This document shows positions 1-8,740 of a stretch of DNA of 64,000 nucleotides, in pieces. Made by a program: the position numbers and the translations under genes. Below the pieces are notes generated by a model, which worked only from the letters and a program-made list of their open reading frames with translations, was not told the origin of the DNA and searched no databases. The first letter of the stretch is position 1. Each line of letters begins with the position of its first letter. The stretch is taken from the NCBI GenBank assembly GCA_963723765.1, contig CAVRSD010000003.1, forward strand, positions 806,001-870,000, written 5' to 3'. Origin of the DNA: DATBAX01 sp963723765 (GTDB lineage: Bacteria; Acidobacteriota; Terriglobia; Terriglobales; Acidobacteriaceae).

Positions 1-73
1 AAGCAGCGAATGTTACCAAGGCTTCTTGAAGTTTTACATCATCCTGGTAATGACGCTGGCCCAGAGCCGCTGA
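1..73 (+). other. Possible 3' end of an upstream gene (edge fragment)
   Basis: One forward frame is open from base 2 to a TGA at 71-73 and encodes a hydrophobic tail (FLKFYIILVMTLAQ). It could be the end of a membrane protein that begins outside the window, but 24 codons are too few to judge. The interval from 74 to 166 before polX shows no feature I can support. Confidence 0.2.
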
Positions 74-166
74 GGACTTGAAGTTCACAGCCGAAGACTG
101 ATCTCATCCTTGATGCTCTCTCATCCCCCGCTTTCTCTTCGGCGCAATCTTGTTTAATCTCTAGGC

Positions 167-1909
167 GTGGACAACAAAGCGATTGCTGGAATCTTGTACG
201 AAACTGCCGATCTGATGGAAATCGACGGAGCCGACTCCTTTCGCATCCGTTCCTACCGTAACGCCGCCGAAGCCATTGAGGCACAGCACCAACAGATTTC
301 CGATCTGATTGCCGATCCCAAGCAGGTGCTCGCCATAGCCGGGATTGGCAAGGGGATGCTGGCCAATCTGACGGAGATGTTCAAGTCCGGCCAACTCACG
401 CTGCACGCCGACCTCTTGAAAAAATATCGTCCGTCCATGCTCGATTTGCTCAAGATTCAGGGACTCGGTCCCAAGACAATTGCTCTAATTTGGAGCGCCT
501 ACCAGGTCTCCGATCTTGAGGGAGTGGAAAAACTCGCACGTGAAGGGAAGATTCAGGAACTCCCACGTATGGGCGAGAAGCAGGAAAAGAAGATACTCAA
601 GGCGATTGAAGATTACCGGCGCATTGCCGGACGATTTTTGATCGATGCAGCGGAGATTCAAGCCAACAAGATCATTGAGCATCTCTCTGGATTCCCCGGC
701 GTTGAAAAAGTTACTCCTGCCGGATCGCTGCGCCGGGGACGCGAAACCGTGGGTGATCTGGACATCTTGGTAACCGGCAAAGCCTGCTGCGACGACGACG
801 AACGCCAGAAACTGATCGATCACATCATCCTGCTTCCGGGCTTAATGGATATCATTGCGCGCGGCGAAAACAAAGTCAGCTTTCGCATGCGCGGCGGCAT
901 GCAGGTCGATGTGCGGCTGCTGTCTCCGGATTCTTTCGGTGCGGCAATGCAGTACTTTACCGGCTCCAAGGCCCACAACGTGGCCCTGCGTCAGCGTGCG
1001 CTCAAGATGGGTTACACCCTCAACGAATACAGTCTGGCCCGACTGGACGACGAAAAGTCTGTTGCTGCCAAGACCGAAGAAGAAATCTATGCCAAGCTCA
1101 AGCTGGACTGCATTCCTCCCGAACTGCGCGAAAACCTGGGCGAGATTGATGCCGCCGAAAAACACACTCTGCCTGCGCTGATCACACAAGCTGACTTGCA
1201 GGGCGACGTCCACATGCACACGGTTGAGACCGACGGCCGCAATACCATTGAAGAAATGGCCGAAGCTGCTCGTGCCCAAGGGTACAAATACATGGCCATC
1301 ACCGACCACTCCAAGAACCTGGCATTTGCCAACGGATTAGATGATGCGCGAGCCGTCGAGCACATTAAGAGAATCCGCGCTGTCAGCGAAAAAATCGCCG
1401 ACATCAAGATTTTCGCCGGCATCGAAGTGGATATCCTGGGCGACGGTTCGCTCGATCTTTCCGATTCCGTGCTTGAGCAAATGGATATCGTAATCGCCAG
1501 CGTGCATTCGCATTTCAATCAGAGTCCCGCAGAAATGACCGACCGCCTGCTCAAAGCTGTCGAAAATCCAAATACGTCCTTGGTCGGTCATCCGACTGGG
1601 CGCCTTTTACTACGGCGCGAAGCTTATCAATTCGATGTGGATGCGGTCATCAAAGCCGCGGCCAAACACAAAGTTGCCATGGAATTAAACTCCTATCCGG
1701 ATCGCCTGGATTTGTGCGACCGCCATCTTCGCCTGGCCAAGCAACATGGTGTGAAGATCGTAATCAACACCGACTCGCACCATACCTCACATCTCGACAA
1801 GATTCGCTATGGCATCCTGCAGGCACGCCGCGCCTGGCTGACCAAAGAGGATGTCCTGAACACACTATCGGCGGAGAAATTTGCCGAGGCCATGAAGCAT
1901 TCCTGGTAA
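167..1909 (+). CDS. polX: DNA polymerase/3'-5' exonuclease PolX (X-family polymerase with PHP domain)
   Basis: The 580-residue length is normal for bacterial PolX, a gap-filling base-excision-repair polymerase with a C-terminal PHP nuclease. The N-terminal half has helix-hairpin-helix DNA-binding segments (about residues 40-150) and the X-family nucleotidyltransferase motifs: GSLRRGRETVGDLDIL near 185-201, with the metal-binding aspartates, and VDVRLL near 247. The PHP domain starts near residue 345 with DVHMHT, followed by TDHS (about 379), EVD (about 420), ASVHSHF and NTDSHH (about 534), which are the expected metal ligands. The start is GTG at 167; a start further downstream would remove the first helices. 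It stands alone; the next gene begins 82 bases downstream. Confidence 0.95.
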   Translation: MDNKAIAGILYETADLMEIDGADSFRIRSYRNAAEAIEAQHQQISDLIADPKQVLAIAGIGKGMLANLTEMFKSGQLTLHADLLKKYRPSMLDLLKIQGLGPKTIALIWSAYQVSDLEGVEKLAREGKIQELPRMGEKQEKKILKAIEDYRRIAGRFLIDAAEIQANKIIEHLSGFPGVEKVTPAGSLRRGRETVGDLDILVTGKACCDDDERQKLIDHIILLPGLMDIIARGENKVSFRMRGGMQVDVRLLSPDSFGAAMQYFTGSKAHNVALRQRALKMGYTLNEYSLARLDDEKSVAAKTEEEIYAKLKLDCIPPELRENLGEIDAAEKHTLPALITQADLQGDVHMHTVETDGRNTIEEMAEAARAQGYKYMAITDHSKNLAFANGLDDARAVEHIKRIRAVSEKIADIKIFAGIEVDILGDGSLDLSDSVLEQMDIVIASVHSHFNQSPAEMTDRLLKAVENPNTSLVGHPTGRLLLRREAYQFDVDAVIKAAAKHKVAMELNSYPDRLDLCDRHLRLAKQHGVKIVINTDSHHTSHLDKIRYGILQARRAWLTKEDVLNTLSAEKFAEAMKHSW

Positions 1910-1991
1910 AACTGAAACTCGGACAGCCGAGGCGGCTGTCTCCACGTAATCCGTTGCGTCCTGTTAGAATCTGCCCTGCGCGAGGTGCCCT

Positions 1992-2585
1992 ATGCCTGAG
2001 GAAGCTCCGTCCACCCCTTTTTCTCCTTCTTCCACGCCACCAGATTCCCCGCCGCAAGCCCCAATTCCCTTCAACATCGGTGAGGAATACGGCACTGCCT
2101 CGAAGAGTCTGCCTCCCGTCAAGTTCGTCCTGATCGCTATTGCCATTGTGGCGCTGATCGCAGCCGTTCTGATTGCCTTCCAGGAGCAGGCTCCCGCAAC
2201 GGGGGTCATCACCCAGGTGGAATCAGTGGATGTGCCTGGGCAAAGCATGGTGATGGTGGCGATCAATATTTCGTTGCATAACCGCAGCAATAAACCTTTT
2301 CAGATTCACAGCATCCAGGTGGCGATTGATACCGGCAGCACTCCTTTGGAAGATAATGCCGCTTCGGTGTCCGATCTGGACCGCTATTTTCAGGCCTTCC
2401 CTGCATTGAAGCAGCATGCGCTCCAACCACTCGCGCGCGAAAACACAATAGCCGCCAACACCGATGCGGAAGGAACGGTCATCGTGACTTTTCCCGTGAC
2501 ACCGGAGGTCTTCGCCGCCCGCAAATCGTTGAAGGTGACGATCCAGTCCTATGATCGCGGAGTGCCCGTGGTGCTGACCAAATAG
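1992..2585 (+). CDS. Hypothetical membrane-anchored protein
   Basis: This 197-residue protein is not assigned to a named family. It has a proline/serine-rich cytoplasmic N-terminus (about 1-40), one transmembrane helix (FVLIAIAIVALIAAVLIAF, about 46-64), and a roughly 130-residue extracytoplasmic domain with alternating polar and beta-branched residues (VMVAINISLHNRSNKPFQI), which suggests an immunoglobulin-like beta-sandwich. Its proline-rich start is typical of acidobacterial envelope proteins. It converges on the DUF421 gene at 2644, and a short imperfect hairpin (2601-2622) lies between the two stop codons. Function unknown. Confidence 0.7.
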   Translation: MPEEAPSTPFSPSSTPPDSPPQAPIPFNIGEEYGTASKSLPPVKFVLIAIAIVALIAAVLIAFQEQAPATGVITQVESVDVPGQSMVMVAINISLHNRSNKPFQIHSIQVAIDTGSTPLEDNAASVSDLDRYFQAFPALKQHALQPLARENTIAANTDAEGTVIVTFPVTPEVFAARKSLKVTIQSYDRGVPVVLTK

Positions 2586-2643
2586 CCGCACTGCGCCGTT
2601 GAGATGTAGCAAGCTACTTCTCTACAGAAAATGTGTGGTTTTC

Positions 2644-3174
2644 TTATTGATGTTTTTGCAGGATCTTGCGACGCTGGGCGAGATGATTGTTGGCGTTGGG
2701 ATTGAGATCATCATACTTCAGGCAACTGATCGAGCCATCCACTTCGAGCACCGCCAGAGCTACATCGTGATAGGTGCCGATGCCATGCTCACGCAATGAA
2801 CGTTCCAGTTCATCCATGCTGACGTGTTCCTTGGCCATGTGGGCATCAATGATCTGCCCATCATGCACCAACAGCGACGGCTGCCCCTGCACTAATTTGC
2901 GGAAGCGGCGATTCCCTCCGGAAACCTGGGCAATAAAATAGTTCAGTACCAACAGCGTAGTGGCCGCGATCACTCCGCCCGCAAGCGAAGTGTCCGGCCC
3001 GGTCATAGCATTTTGCACGGAGTTGCTGAGAAGGAGTAGGAGGGTGAGATCGAAGGGCGTCATCTGCCCGACTTCGCGCTTGCCGCTCAGGCGAACGCCC
3101 AGCAGCACGACGATGTAAATCACCGCCGTGCGCAAGACGATTCCGATAAGAACGTGAACGCCGGGAAATATCAC
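2644..3174 (-). CDS. DUF421 (YetF/YcaP-like) membrane protein
   Basis: The 176-residue protein has three hydrophobic helices in its first 80 residues (IVLRTAVIYIVVLLGVRL, then LTLLLLLSNSV and GGVIAATTLLVLNYF). A cytoplasmic alpha/beta domain follows, with GQPSLLVHDGQI and a late ALAVLEVDGSISCLKYDD segment. The motif VRLSGKREVGQMTPFDLTLL is characteristic of DUF421/YetF proteins, whose role is unclear but is linked to the envelope and spores in Bacillus. It lies 7 bases downstream of the coiled-coil membrane protein gene (3182-3994) on the same strand, so the two are probably one transcript. Confidence 0.85.
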   Translation of the reverse strand: MIFPGVHVLIGIVLRTAVIYIVVLLGVRLSGKREVGQMTPFDLTLLLLLSNSVQNAMTGPDTSLAGGVIAATTLLVLNYFIAQVSGGNRRFRKLVQGQPSLLVHDGQIIDAHMAKEHVSMDELERSLREHGIGTYHDVALAVLEVDGSISCLKYDDLNPNANNHLAQRRKILQKHQ

Positions 3175-3181
3175 GCGGCGA

Positions 3182-3994
3182 CTAGCTCGGCGTCACTGGC
3201 ACGGGAGCTGCTTTGGGTGTGCTCAGATAGCCAGTGGCTTTTTTCTTGTCTACCGTCCACACCACCAACTCAAAGAGAAGGTGATCGCGTCCTGAATAGA
3301 ATTGGATGGGCTCGCTAACGTTACGATCTTTCTTTTCGATCGTTTTATCATCGGAGGTCACATCGACCGTAAACTTTCCGTGCTTGTCATCAGTCTTCTT
3401 CAGTTGCAGGCTGATGGTTCCCACCGGCTGCGATTTCGCGCCCTTGATTAAGGTGAACTCGTAATAGTTGCGATCACCTTTGTGTTTGAGGGCTTCAAGA
3501 TCGCCGCGGGTATTGGCAATCAGGCCACTCTGTATACCCAAATCGCCGATGGTGCTCTGTAACTTGGCCTGGGTCGCCGCCAGATCGCTCTTGGTTGAAG
3601 CGACGTCAGTTTTAACTCCGCCCACTTCCGTGGCCACTGAGCCGATTTGCCCGGTCACTTCGCCAATCTCTTTTTTCTGCTCTTCGGTTAGGCGCGCTTC
3701 GGATTCCTTCTGTTCCCGCTGCAATTGTGCGGCGCGTTGGGAGAGATCTTTCTTGGTAATCCCCAATTGATGGGCCAGGGCTTCGTCCTCAGCCTGGGCG
3801 GACTGAATTTGCTTGGTTAGGTCAGCAACCTGTGCCTTGCTGTCCGTCTGCTCTTGACCTAAGGAACCAATGCGGGTGTGAAGGTCATAGTATCCGTAGC
3901 CCGCTCCCGCGACAAAAAGGATCGCCAAAATCACCACGATCCACTTGCCTGCCCCGCCTTCAGATTCAGAATGAACTGTGCCCTCGTCTGCCAT
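3182..3994 (-). CDS. Coiled-coil membrane protein of unknown function
   Basis: The 270-residue protein has a short acidic cytoplasmic N-terminus, a single transmembrane helix (WIVVILAILFVAGAGYGYY, about 18-36) and a long heptad-rich coiled coil (about 40-165; many Q, E, K, A and L). A C-terminal beta-rich domain begins NYYEFTLIKG near residue 176 and includes SISLQLKK-like strands. The layout suggests a periplasmic scaffold or sensor held by an N-terminal anchor. No enzyme motif is visible. It precedes the DUF421 gene by 7 bases and may be co-expressed with it. Confidence 0.75.
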   Translation of the reverse strand: MADEGTVHSESEGGAGKWIVVILAILFVAGAGYGYYDLHTRIGSLGQEQTDSKAQVADLTKQIQSAQAEDEALAHQLGITKKDLSQRAAQLQREQKESEARLTEEQKKEIGEVTGQIGSVATEVGGVKTDVASTKSDLAATQAKLQSTIGDLGIQSGLIANTRGDLEALKHKGDRNYYEFTLIKGAKSQPVGTISLQLKKTDDKHGKFTVDVTSDDKTIEKKDRNVSEPIQFYSGRDHLLFELVVWTVDKKKATGYLSTPKAAPVPVTPS

Positions 3995-4127
3995 AAGGTT
4001 CCTCCGCTAGTTTGATGAATGGAGCGTCCATTCTTCAATACCGCGGTAAGGGGTGTCAATTGCTGGGGAGGGTACCTAAAGGGCAGCATCGAAGGGACAG
4101 CGAAATAGATGCGGATTATTCGCCCCG

Positions 4128-6587
4128 CTACAACTTAAGCTTTCGCAAGCGCAGAGAATTTGTGATGACGGACACCGAACTGAAACTCATGGCTGCGGCC
4201 GCCAGAATGGGACTCAGCAGCAATCCGAAAACGGGATAGAGCACCCCCGCCGCGATGGGGACTCCCACCAGATTGTAAATAAATGCAAAAAACAAGTTTT
4301 GCCGGATGTTGCGCATGGTCGCATGGCTAAGTTTTCGTGCGCGAATAATCCCGGTGAGATCGCCCTTGACCAGAGTGACGCCCGCGCTTTGCATGGCTAC
4401 ATCTGTGCCCGTGCCCATGGCAATGCCAACACTGGCCTGGGCCAGAGCGGGGGCGTCATTGATGCCATCACCCGCCATCGCAACGATGCGTCCTTCTTGC
4501 TGAAGACGGCGCACCACTTCCGACTTTTTGTCTGGCAGCACCTCGGCTTCGAACTCCGCGATGCCGAGTGTCTTCGCGATGGACTCGGCTGTGGCGCGAC
4601 TGTCCCCGGTCAGCATGACAATCCGCAGGCCTTGCGCCTTCAATTCGCGGATCGCGTCCGGGGTGGTGGCTTTAATGGGATCGGCGATTGCGATGCATCC
4701 CGCAGCATGGCCGTCCTGGCTTACAAAGACTAGGGTTCTTTGGCTAAGGCCCGATCTTCGGGCTTTTTCCGGCAAGTCACCCAGCGGGACGCCGACTGCA
4801 CGCAACAGAGCTTCATTTCCGGCGACGATGAGTTTGCCGTCAACTTTTCCCGCCACACCCTTGCCGCTGACATAGCGAAAATCGCGGGCTGCAATAAGAG
4901 GCAGATGTCTTTCTTGCGCTGCTCGAACAATGGCCGCACCCAGCGGGTGTTCGCTCAATTGTTCCAGACTCGCCACCGATCGCAATAACGCAGATTCGTC
5001 GATACCCTTCACTGTAACCACGGACAGCACTTTCGGTTTGCCTTCGGTCAAAGTTCCTGTCTTATCCACGACCAGAGTGTCGACTTTCTCCAGAATTTCC
5101 AGCGCTTCCGCATTCTTGATGAGCACGCCGGCATGCGCGCCGCGCCCGGTGCCAACCATAATCGCCATCGGAGTCGCCAATCCCAGAGCGCAGGGACAGG
5201 CGATGATCAGCACCGCCACGGCATTCACCAGAGCATGAGCCAGGCGAGGTTGCGGCCCGAAAAGGCCCCAAACCGCGAAGGTCAAGACTGCGGCCACGAT
5301 CACGGCGGGAACAAACCAAGCTGCCACACGATCTGCCAGTCGCTGTATGGGAGCGCGACTACGCTGCGCCAGACTAACCATCTGCACGATCTGCGCCAGA
5401 AGAGTCTGGCTGCCCACCCGTTCGGCGCGCATGACGAAGGCGCCCGTTCCGTTCACCGTCGCGCCGATCACGGAACTGCCCGCGATTTTTTCGACGGGCA
5501 TGGATTCGCCGGTGATCATGGACTCGTCCACCGTGCTGGTACCGTCCGTTACCACTCCATCCACAGGTATCTTTTCTCCGGGACGCACTCGCAGGCGATC
5601 CCCATGCTTCACTTGATTAAGCGGAATGTCTTCCTCGCTGCCTGCTCGTAGAATCCGCGCAGTTTTCGGCGTCAGGTCGAGCAGCGCACGGATGGCAGCG
5701 CCGGTATGACTTCGGGCACGCAATTCGAGGACTTGCCCCAACAGAACCAGGGTAGTGATCGCGGCAGCCGCTTCAAAGTAAACCGCCGGCACCCCACCCA
5801 TTTCGCGAAATGACGCGGGAAAGATTCCCGGAAAAACCGTCGCAATCAGACTGTAGAGATAAGCGACACCCGTGCCCATGGCAATGAGCGTGAACATATT
5901 GGTGGAGCGATTGACGAGCGACATCCAGCCGCGTTGAAAGAATGGCCATCCTGCCCAGAGCACCACCGGCGTGGCCAGCAGCAACTCAATCCAGGGCAGC
6001 CAGCCATTGGGCAAAGCCCGCTGCACCGGCATGCCGGGCAACATGTCTATCATGGCCACTGCCACCAGCGGTACGGTGAGCGCCACGCTGATCCAGAAGC
6101 GGCGGGTCATATCGCGCAATTCCGGATTGTCTTCTTCAACCGCCGTCACAGTGCGTGGTTCGAGCGCCATGCCGCAGATCGGACAGTTCCCCGGGCCGAA
6201 CCGAACGATCTGCGGATGCATGGGGCAGGTGTACTCGACACGGCTGGAAGCGCCCGGGACTTCCGGTTCCAGCGCCATGCCGCACCTCGGGCATGGTACG
6301 GGTTTCCATTCACGCACCTCGGGACACATGGGACAGACATAGCAGCCGTTACTGTCTCTGGATTTGTTGTCTATCGGCACGATTTTCGGCGTAACCAAGG
6401 CCTCTGTCGGCCGAGGCTTTAGATATTTCTCTGGATCGGCCTTAAATTTCTCGTCGCAGGACTTCCCGCAAAAGTAATAGTCTGTCCCGGCCCGTTCGGA
6501 AGAATATTTGGCGGTCGCTGGATTAACCGTCATCCCGCAAACGGGGTCTTTGGTCGTGACTGCGGTAGGATTCAGAGATTGCTTCAT
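4128..6587 (-). CDS. copA: Copper-type P1B ATPase with YHS and two heavy-metal-binding domains
   Basis: This 819-residue P1B ATPase probably exports Cu(I) (or Ag). In order it has: a YHS domain (DPVCGMTVNPATAKY, about 15-55); two short metal-binding domains of the Cys-Pro-x-Cys type (YVCPMCPEV...CPRCGMALEP near 82-110 and YTCPMHPQI...CPICGMALEP near 119-147); eight expected membrane helices; the actuator TGES motif; CPCALG in the sixth helix (about 465), the usual Cu(I) site; the phosphorylation site DKTGTLTEG (about 509); SEHPLG; and the hinge GDGINDAPALAQASVGIAMG (about 709). It lacks the classic N-terminal HMA domain with CxxC. A small HMA-like gene is divergently placed at 6749, and the 160-base gap between them holds a candidate operator. 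Confidence 0.95.
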   Translation of the reverse strand: MKQSLNPTAVTTKDPVCGMTVNPATAKYSSERAGTDYYFCGKSCDEKFKADPEKYLKPRPTEALVTPKIVPIDNKSRDSNGCYVCPMCPEVREWKPVPCPRCGMALEPEVPGASSRVEYTCPMHPQIVRFGPGNCPICGMALEPRTVTAVEEDNPELRDMTRRFWISVALTVPLVAVAMIDMLPGMPVQRALPNGWLPWIELLLATPVVLWAGWPFFQRGWMSLVNRSTNMFTLIAMGTGVAYLYSLIATVFPGIFPASFREMGGVPAVYFEAAAAITTLVLLGQVLELRARSHTGAAIRALLDLTPKTARILRAGSEEDIPLNQVKHGDRLRVRPGEKIPVDGVVTDGTSTVDESMITGESMPVEKIAGSSVIGATVNGTGAFVMRAERVGSQTLLAQIVQMVSLAQRSRAPIQRLADRVAAWFVPAVIVAAVLTFAVWGLFGPQPRLAHALVNAVAVLIIACPCALGLATPMAIMVGTGRGAHAGVLIKNAEALEILEKVDTLVVDKTGTLTEGKPKVLSVVTVKGIDESALLRSVASLEQLSEHPLGAAIVRAAQERHLPLIAARDFRYVSGKGVAGKVDGKLIVAGNEALLRAVGVPLGDLPEKARRSGLSQRTLVFVSQDGHAAGCIAIADPIKATTPDAIRELKAQGLRIVMLTGDSRATAESIAKTLGIAEFEAEVLPDKKSEVVRRLQQEGRIVAMAGDGINDAPALAQASVGIAMGTGTDVAMQSAGVTLVKGDLTGIIRARKLSHATMRNIRQNLFFAFIYNLVGVPIAAGVLYPVFGLLLSPILAAAAMSFSSVSVITNSLRLRKLKL

Positions 6588-6657
6588 GATGTCATTAAAG
6601 AACGACGAAGATCGCGCGTTTCAACAATAGCAATTATTAGATGGCCCTGCATGGGGC

Positions 6658-6675
6658 AAAGATTGTTGTATCTTT
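6658..6675. promoter_or_regulatory. Dyad in the copA / HMA-like divergent promoter region
   Basis: AAAGAT-6-ATCTTT is a perfect 6-base-arm dyad between two divergent metal-related genes. Next to it is an imperfect GC-rich dyad (GCCC...GGGC, 6644-6657). MerR- and CsoR-type metal regulators bind dyads in such intergenic regions, but no regulator gene is in the neighbourhood, so the assignment is by position only. Confidence 0.35.
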
Positions 6676-6748
6676 AGACGAGCCTCGAAAACAAAGATGA
6701 GACTCGGAAACTGACCAGCTCGAAAATGAGCAGGAGGATCAGCAAGAA

Positions 6749-6976
6749 ATGACGCAAATGGAAGTGCTATACCGTTACGGCGCAACCCCAGGCGAGGCCG
6801 AGATGCGCGCGATCGATAACCTACGCGATGTCTATGGCATTCGCCGGATCACTTTCGACGAAAAAGAAAGCACGGTCCGATTGGAGTTTGACGCGTCCCG
6901 ATTCAAGGAACCTGTGATCGCGTCATTGCTGCGGCGGGCGGGTGTGGATGTGCAGGAAAAGCTCGTGCTGGCCTGA
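6749..6976 (+). CDS. Small HMA-like (ferredoxin-fold) protein lacking CxxC
   Basis: The 75-residue protein has the length and strand-helix pattern of a heavy-metal-associated domain (beta-alpha-beta-beta-alpha-beta): MEVLYRYG, then a helix EAEMRAIDNLRDV, then IRRITFDEKESTVRLEFD, then a helix PVIASLLRRAG, then VDVQEKLVL. There is no cysteine at the usual MxCxxC loop position, where it reads YGATPGEAE, so ordinary Cu(I) chelation is unlikely. It is divergent from the copper ATPase gene, which itself lacks an HMA domain. An AGGAGG ribosome site lies about 11 bases before the ATG. A structural or regulatory role beside the ATPase is an inference. Confidence 0.7.
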   Translation: MTQMEVLYRYGATPGEAEMRAIDNLRDVYGIRRITFDEKESTVRLEFDASRFKEPVIASLLRRAGVDVQEKLVLA

Positions 6977-7036
6977 CGCTGCCAGCTTGGAACTGAATGA
7001 GTTGCCTGGCTTTACCGCTTGGAGTTAAAGGGGGAG

Positions 7037-7073
7037 GGCCGCAGCTCTTGTATTTCGGGGAGGGGCTGCGGCC
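7037..7073 (+). terminator. GC-rich hairpin after the HMA-like gene
   Basis: GGCCGCAGC (7037-7045) pairs perfectly with GCTGCGGCC (7065-7073), with a 19-base loop and a weak T-stretch after it. It may end the transcript of the HMA-like gene. The rest of the roughly 400-base gap from 6977 to 7381 shows no convincing gene; a forward 67-codon ORF at 6997-7200 has no start signal or recognisable protein character. Confidence 0.45.
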
Positions 7074-7317
7074 GTTTCTGCGAAAACTCTTCTACGAAAT
7101 GCGATTCGGGTTAAGCAAGGGGCGCCCAAGAAGAACCTCTGGCCGAAGTTTATTCTCGAGAGCGCCCCGTTGCGCGCCACTTCGTCTGTTATCTCTTTAG
7201 CATCCTGCGTACCAACCTCAAGAAACTGAAAACAAAGACCCGATGCACTTCCGGCACTAGTAGGAATTGCGCTTGCCGGGAAAGATTTACGCAGAATGGC
7301 ATTTTCCTCGGGACTTT

Positions 7318-7345
7318 TTGCCAACCAAACGAATTCCGTTATAAT
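7318..7345 (+). promoter_or_regulatory. Sigma-70-type promoter of the tRNA-Arg gene
   Basis: TTGCCA (7318-7323) and TATAAT (7340-7345) are separated by 16 bases and lie 37 bases before the tRNA. The -10 box matches the consensus exactly. Confidence 0.65.
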
Positions 7346-7381
7346 CAGGATCACCGCTGATTCATTCACCGCAACTGCATC

Positions 7382-7458
7382 GCGCCCTTAGCTCAGCTGG
7401 ATAGAGCGTCTGGCTACGAACCAGAAGGTCGGAAGTTCGAATCTTCCAGGGCGCACCA
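7382..7458 (+). tRNA. tRNA-Arg (anticodon ACG)
   Basis: The 77-base gene folds as a full cloverleaf. Acceptor GCGCCCT pairs with AGGGCGC, the D arm is GCTC/GAGC, and the anticodon stem TCTGG/CCAGA carries loop CTACGAA (anticodon ACG). The T arm is GGAAG-TTCGAAT-CTTCC. The 3' CCA is encoded. ACG is expected to be edited by TadA to ICG; a tadA gene lies at 42478. Confidence 0.97.
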
Positions 7459-7532
7459 TTTCTAAACTCGCCCCTCATGCGGTCGCAACGCCTGGATTCG
7501 TCAGCACCGTAGGTTTGGTTGCCAGCATAAAA

Positions 7533-7606
7533 AATCCCGGTTCCGTCACCCATCTCACACCGCGTGAATACCTTGCAGTGTTCGAATAAGTGACGAGCCC
7601 GGGATT
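7533..7606. terminator. Inverted repeat between tRNA-Arg and the convergent YXWGXW gene
   Basis: AATCCCGG...CGTCAC near 7533-7549 is complementary, with a small internal mismatch, to GTGACGAGCCCGGGATT at 7590-7606. A-rich and T-rich stretches lie on the outside of the arms. The position between two convergent genes fits a bidirectional terminator, although the loop of about 40 bases is long. Confidence 0.4.
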
Positions 7607-7639
7607 ATTTTATCTATCGCCGCCGATCATTCGACGGTA

Positions 7640-8740
7640 CTACCTACGGCCACCACCTCGGCTCGGCTGCTGTCTTTGCTGCAAGTGCTGCTGTTGTTGG
7701 ACATGGCGTTGCTGCAATTGCTGCGTCTGTTGGGAATGCCTTTGCTCCAGTTGCTGTTTTTGAGAGTCGTTGGCTTTTTGGTCCATCTTCTGATGTTCCC
7801 GGTCCTGCTGCTGCTGCAGTTTTTGCCTTTCTTTGTCCTGTTGGGCGCTCAGCTTGTCCTGTTGCTGCTGATATTTCTTATCACGATCTGCATCCCCGGT
7901 ATTCGGAGGAGCCATCCGTTGCGGCGCTAGGTCCTTGGCATGAACTGGATTTGCAGGATGGTCTGCATTGTCCCGTTGTCCAGCTCCAGCTTCCCCACGA
8001 TTCGGGCTGTAGGGTGCTCCGGCCTCCTTTGCCTTCTCCACGCCGTGGCCTTTGAATTCGTTAGGCCTGTCTGTGGCGGCAATAGGCGGCTTACCGTGGT
8101 TTGCAGATGCCCGTTGCTGTGGATTCGAGCGGGCGGCCTGCGCATGTTGGGTCTGGGCAGCTACCGCAGGAACATGTCGATCATGCGCGGCCGCTTCTTC
8201 TTCAGCCGTGGCACGCGCGTCAATCCCACCTTTGCCGCCGTTGTAGCTGACGCGATTCACGGTGGTTTTGTTGATCACCGTAGTGTTGTAAACGTTGTGA
8301 ATATTGGTGACGTTTATGTTGGCCACGGCGCGGTTATAGAAGAAGTGTCCGCCGTCCCAACGGCCGCCCTGGAAGCCAACCCCAAAGTAGCCGAAGCCAT
8401 AGTTGATTCCGCCATAGAACCCAATATGCGGTCCCCAATAGCCGTCATTAAAAATAAACCTGTCGCCGCCCCAACCCCAATAGCCGGGCGTCCAGAGGAA
8501 GCCGACCTCTGGTGGTTCTACCCATGTTCCAGGGACCCAGTAGTAGTCATTGAAGTCGTCGCCCCAGGCCCAGTAGCCGGGCGTCCAAAGATAACCATCG
8601 CCAGGACAGACAGGCTGCGCATACACCGGCAGCGCGGGCGGGCCGATTGTGATGGCCACGCCGATTTGCGCGAATGCTGCTGCCGACATCGATAACACGA
8701 CCAAAGCGAAAAACAAATTACGAATGAAACGGATCTGCAT
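7640..8740 (-). CDS. Secreted YXWGXW-repeat protein with Gln-rich tail
   Basis: The ATG at 8740 is preferred over an in-frame start at 8833 because it has an AAGGAA ribosome site and begins directly with a signal peptide (MQIRFIRNLFFALVVLSMSA, cleavage after AFA). The mature protein (about 340 residues) starts with repeats of the YXWGXW type: LWTPGYWAWGDDFNDYYW, then LWTPGYWGWGGDRFIFNDGYW, then a Gly/Phe/Tyr-rich stretch. An Asn/Val-rich segment (VANINVTNIHNVYNTTVIN) follows, and then a long low-complexity C-terminus dominated by Q, H, A, K and D with many QQQ runs (about 230-365). These proteins are common in acidobacterial envelopes; their function is unknown. Confidence 0.85.
   Translation of the reverse strand: MQIRFIRNLFFALVVLSMSAAAFAQIGVAITIGPPALPVYAQPVCPGDGYLWTPGYWAWGDDFNDYYWVPGTWVEPPEVGFLWTPGYWGWGGDRFIFNDGYWGPHIGFYGGINYGFGYFGVGFQGGRWDGGHFFYNRAVANINVTNIHNVYNTTVINKTTVNRVSYNGGKGGIDARATAEEEAAAHDRHVPAVAAQTQHAQAARSNPQQRASANHGKPPIAATDRPNEFKGHGVEKAKEAGAPYSPNRGEAGAGQRDNADHPANPVHAKDLAPQRMAPPNTGDADRDKKYQQQQDKLSAQQDKERQKLQQQQDREHQKMDQKANDSQKQQLEQRHSQQTQQLQQRHVQQQQHLQQRQQPSRGGGRR

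Noticed and set aside
6997..7200. Short forward ORF before the tRNA-Arg
   Set aside because: No ribosome site, odd composition, and it runs through the hairpin at 7037-7073.
7940..8695. Plus-strand ORF (251 codons) over the YXWGXW gene
   Set aside because: Antisense of a repetitive gene; the minus strand has signal peptide, ribosome site and family repeats.
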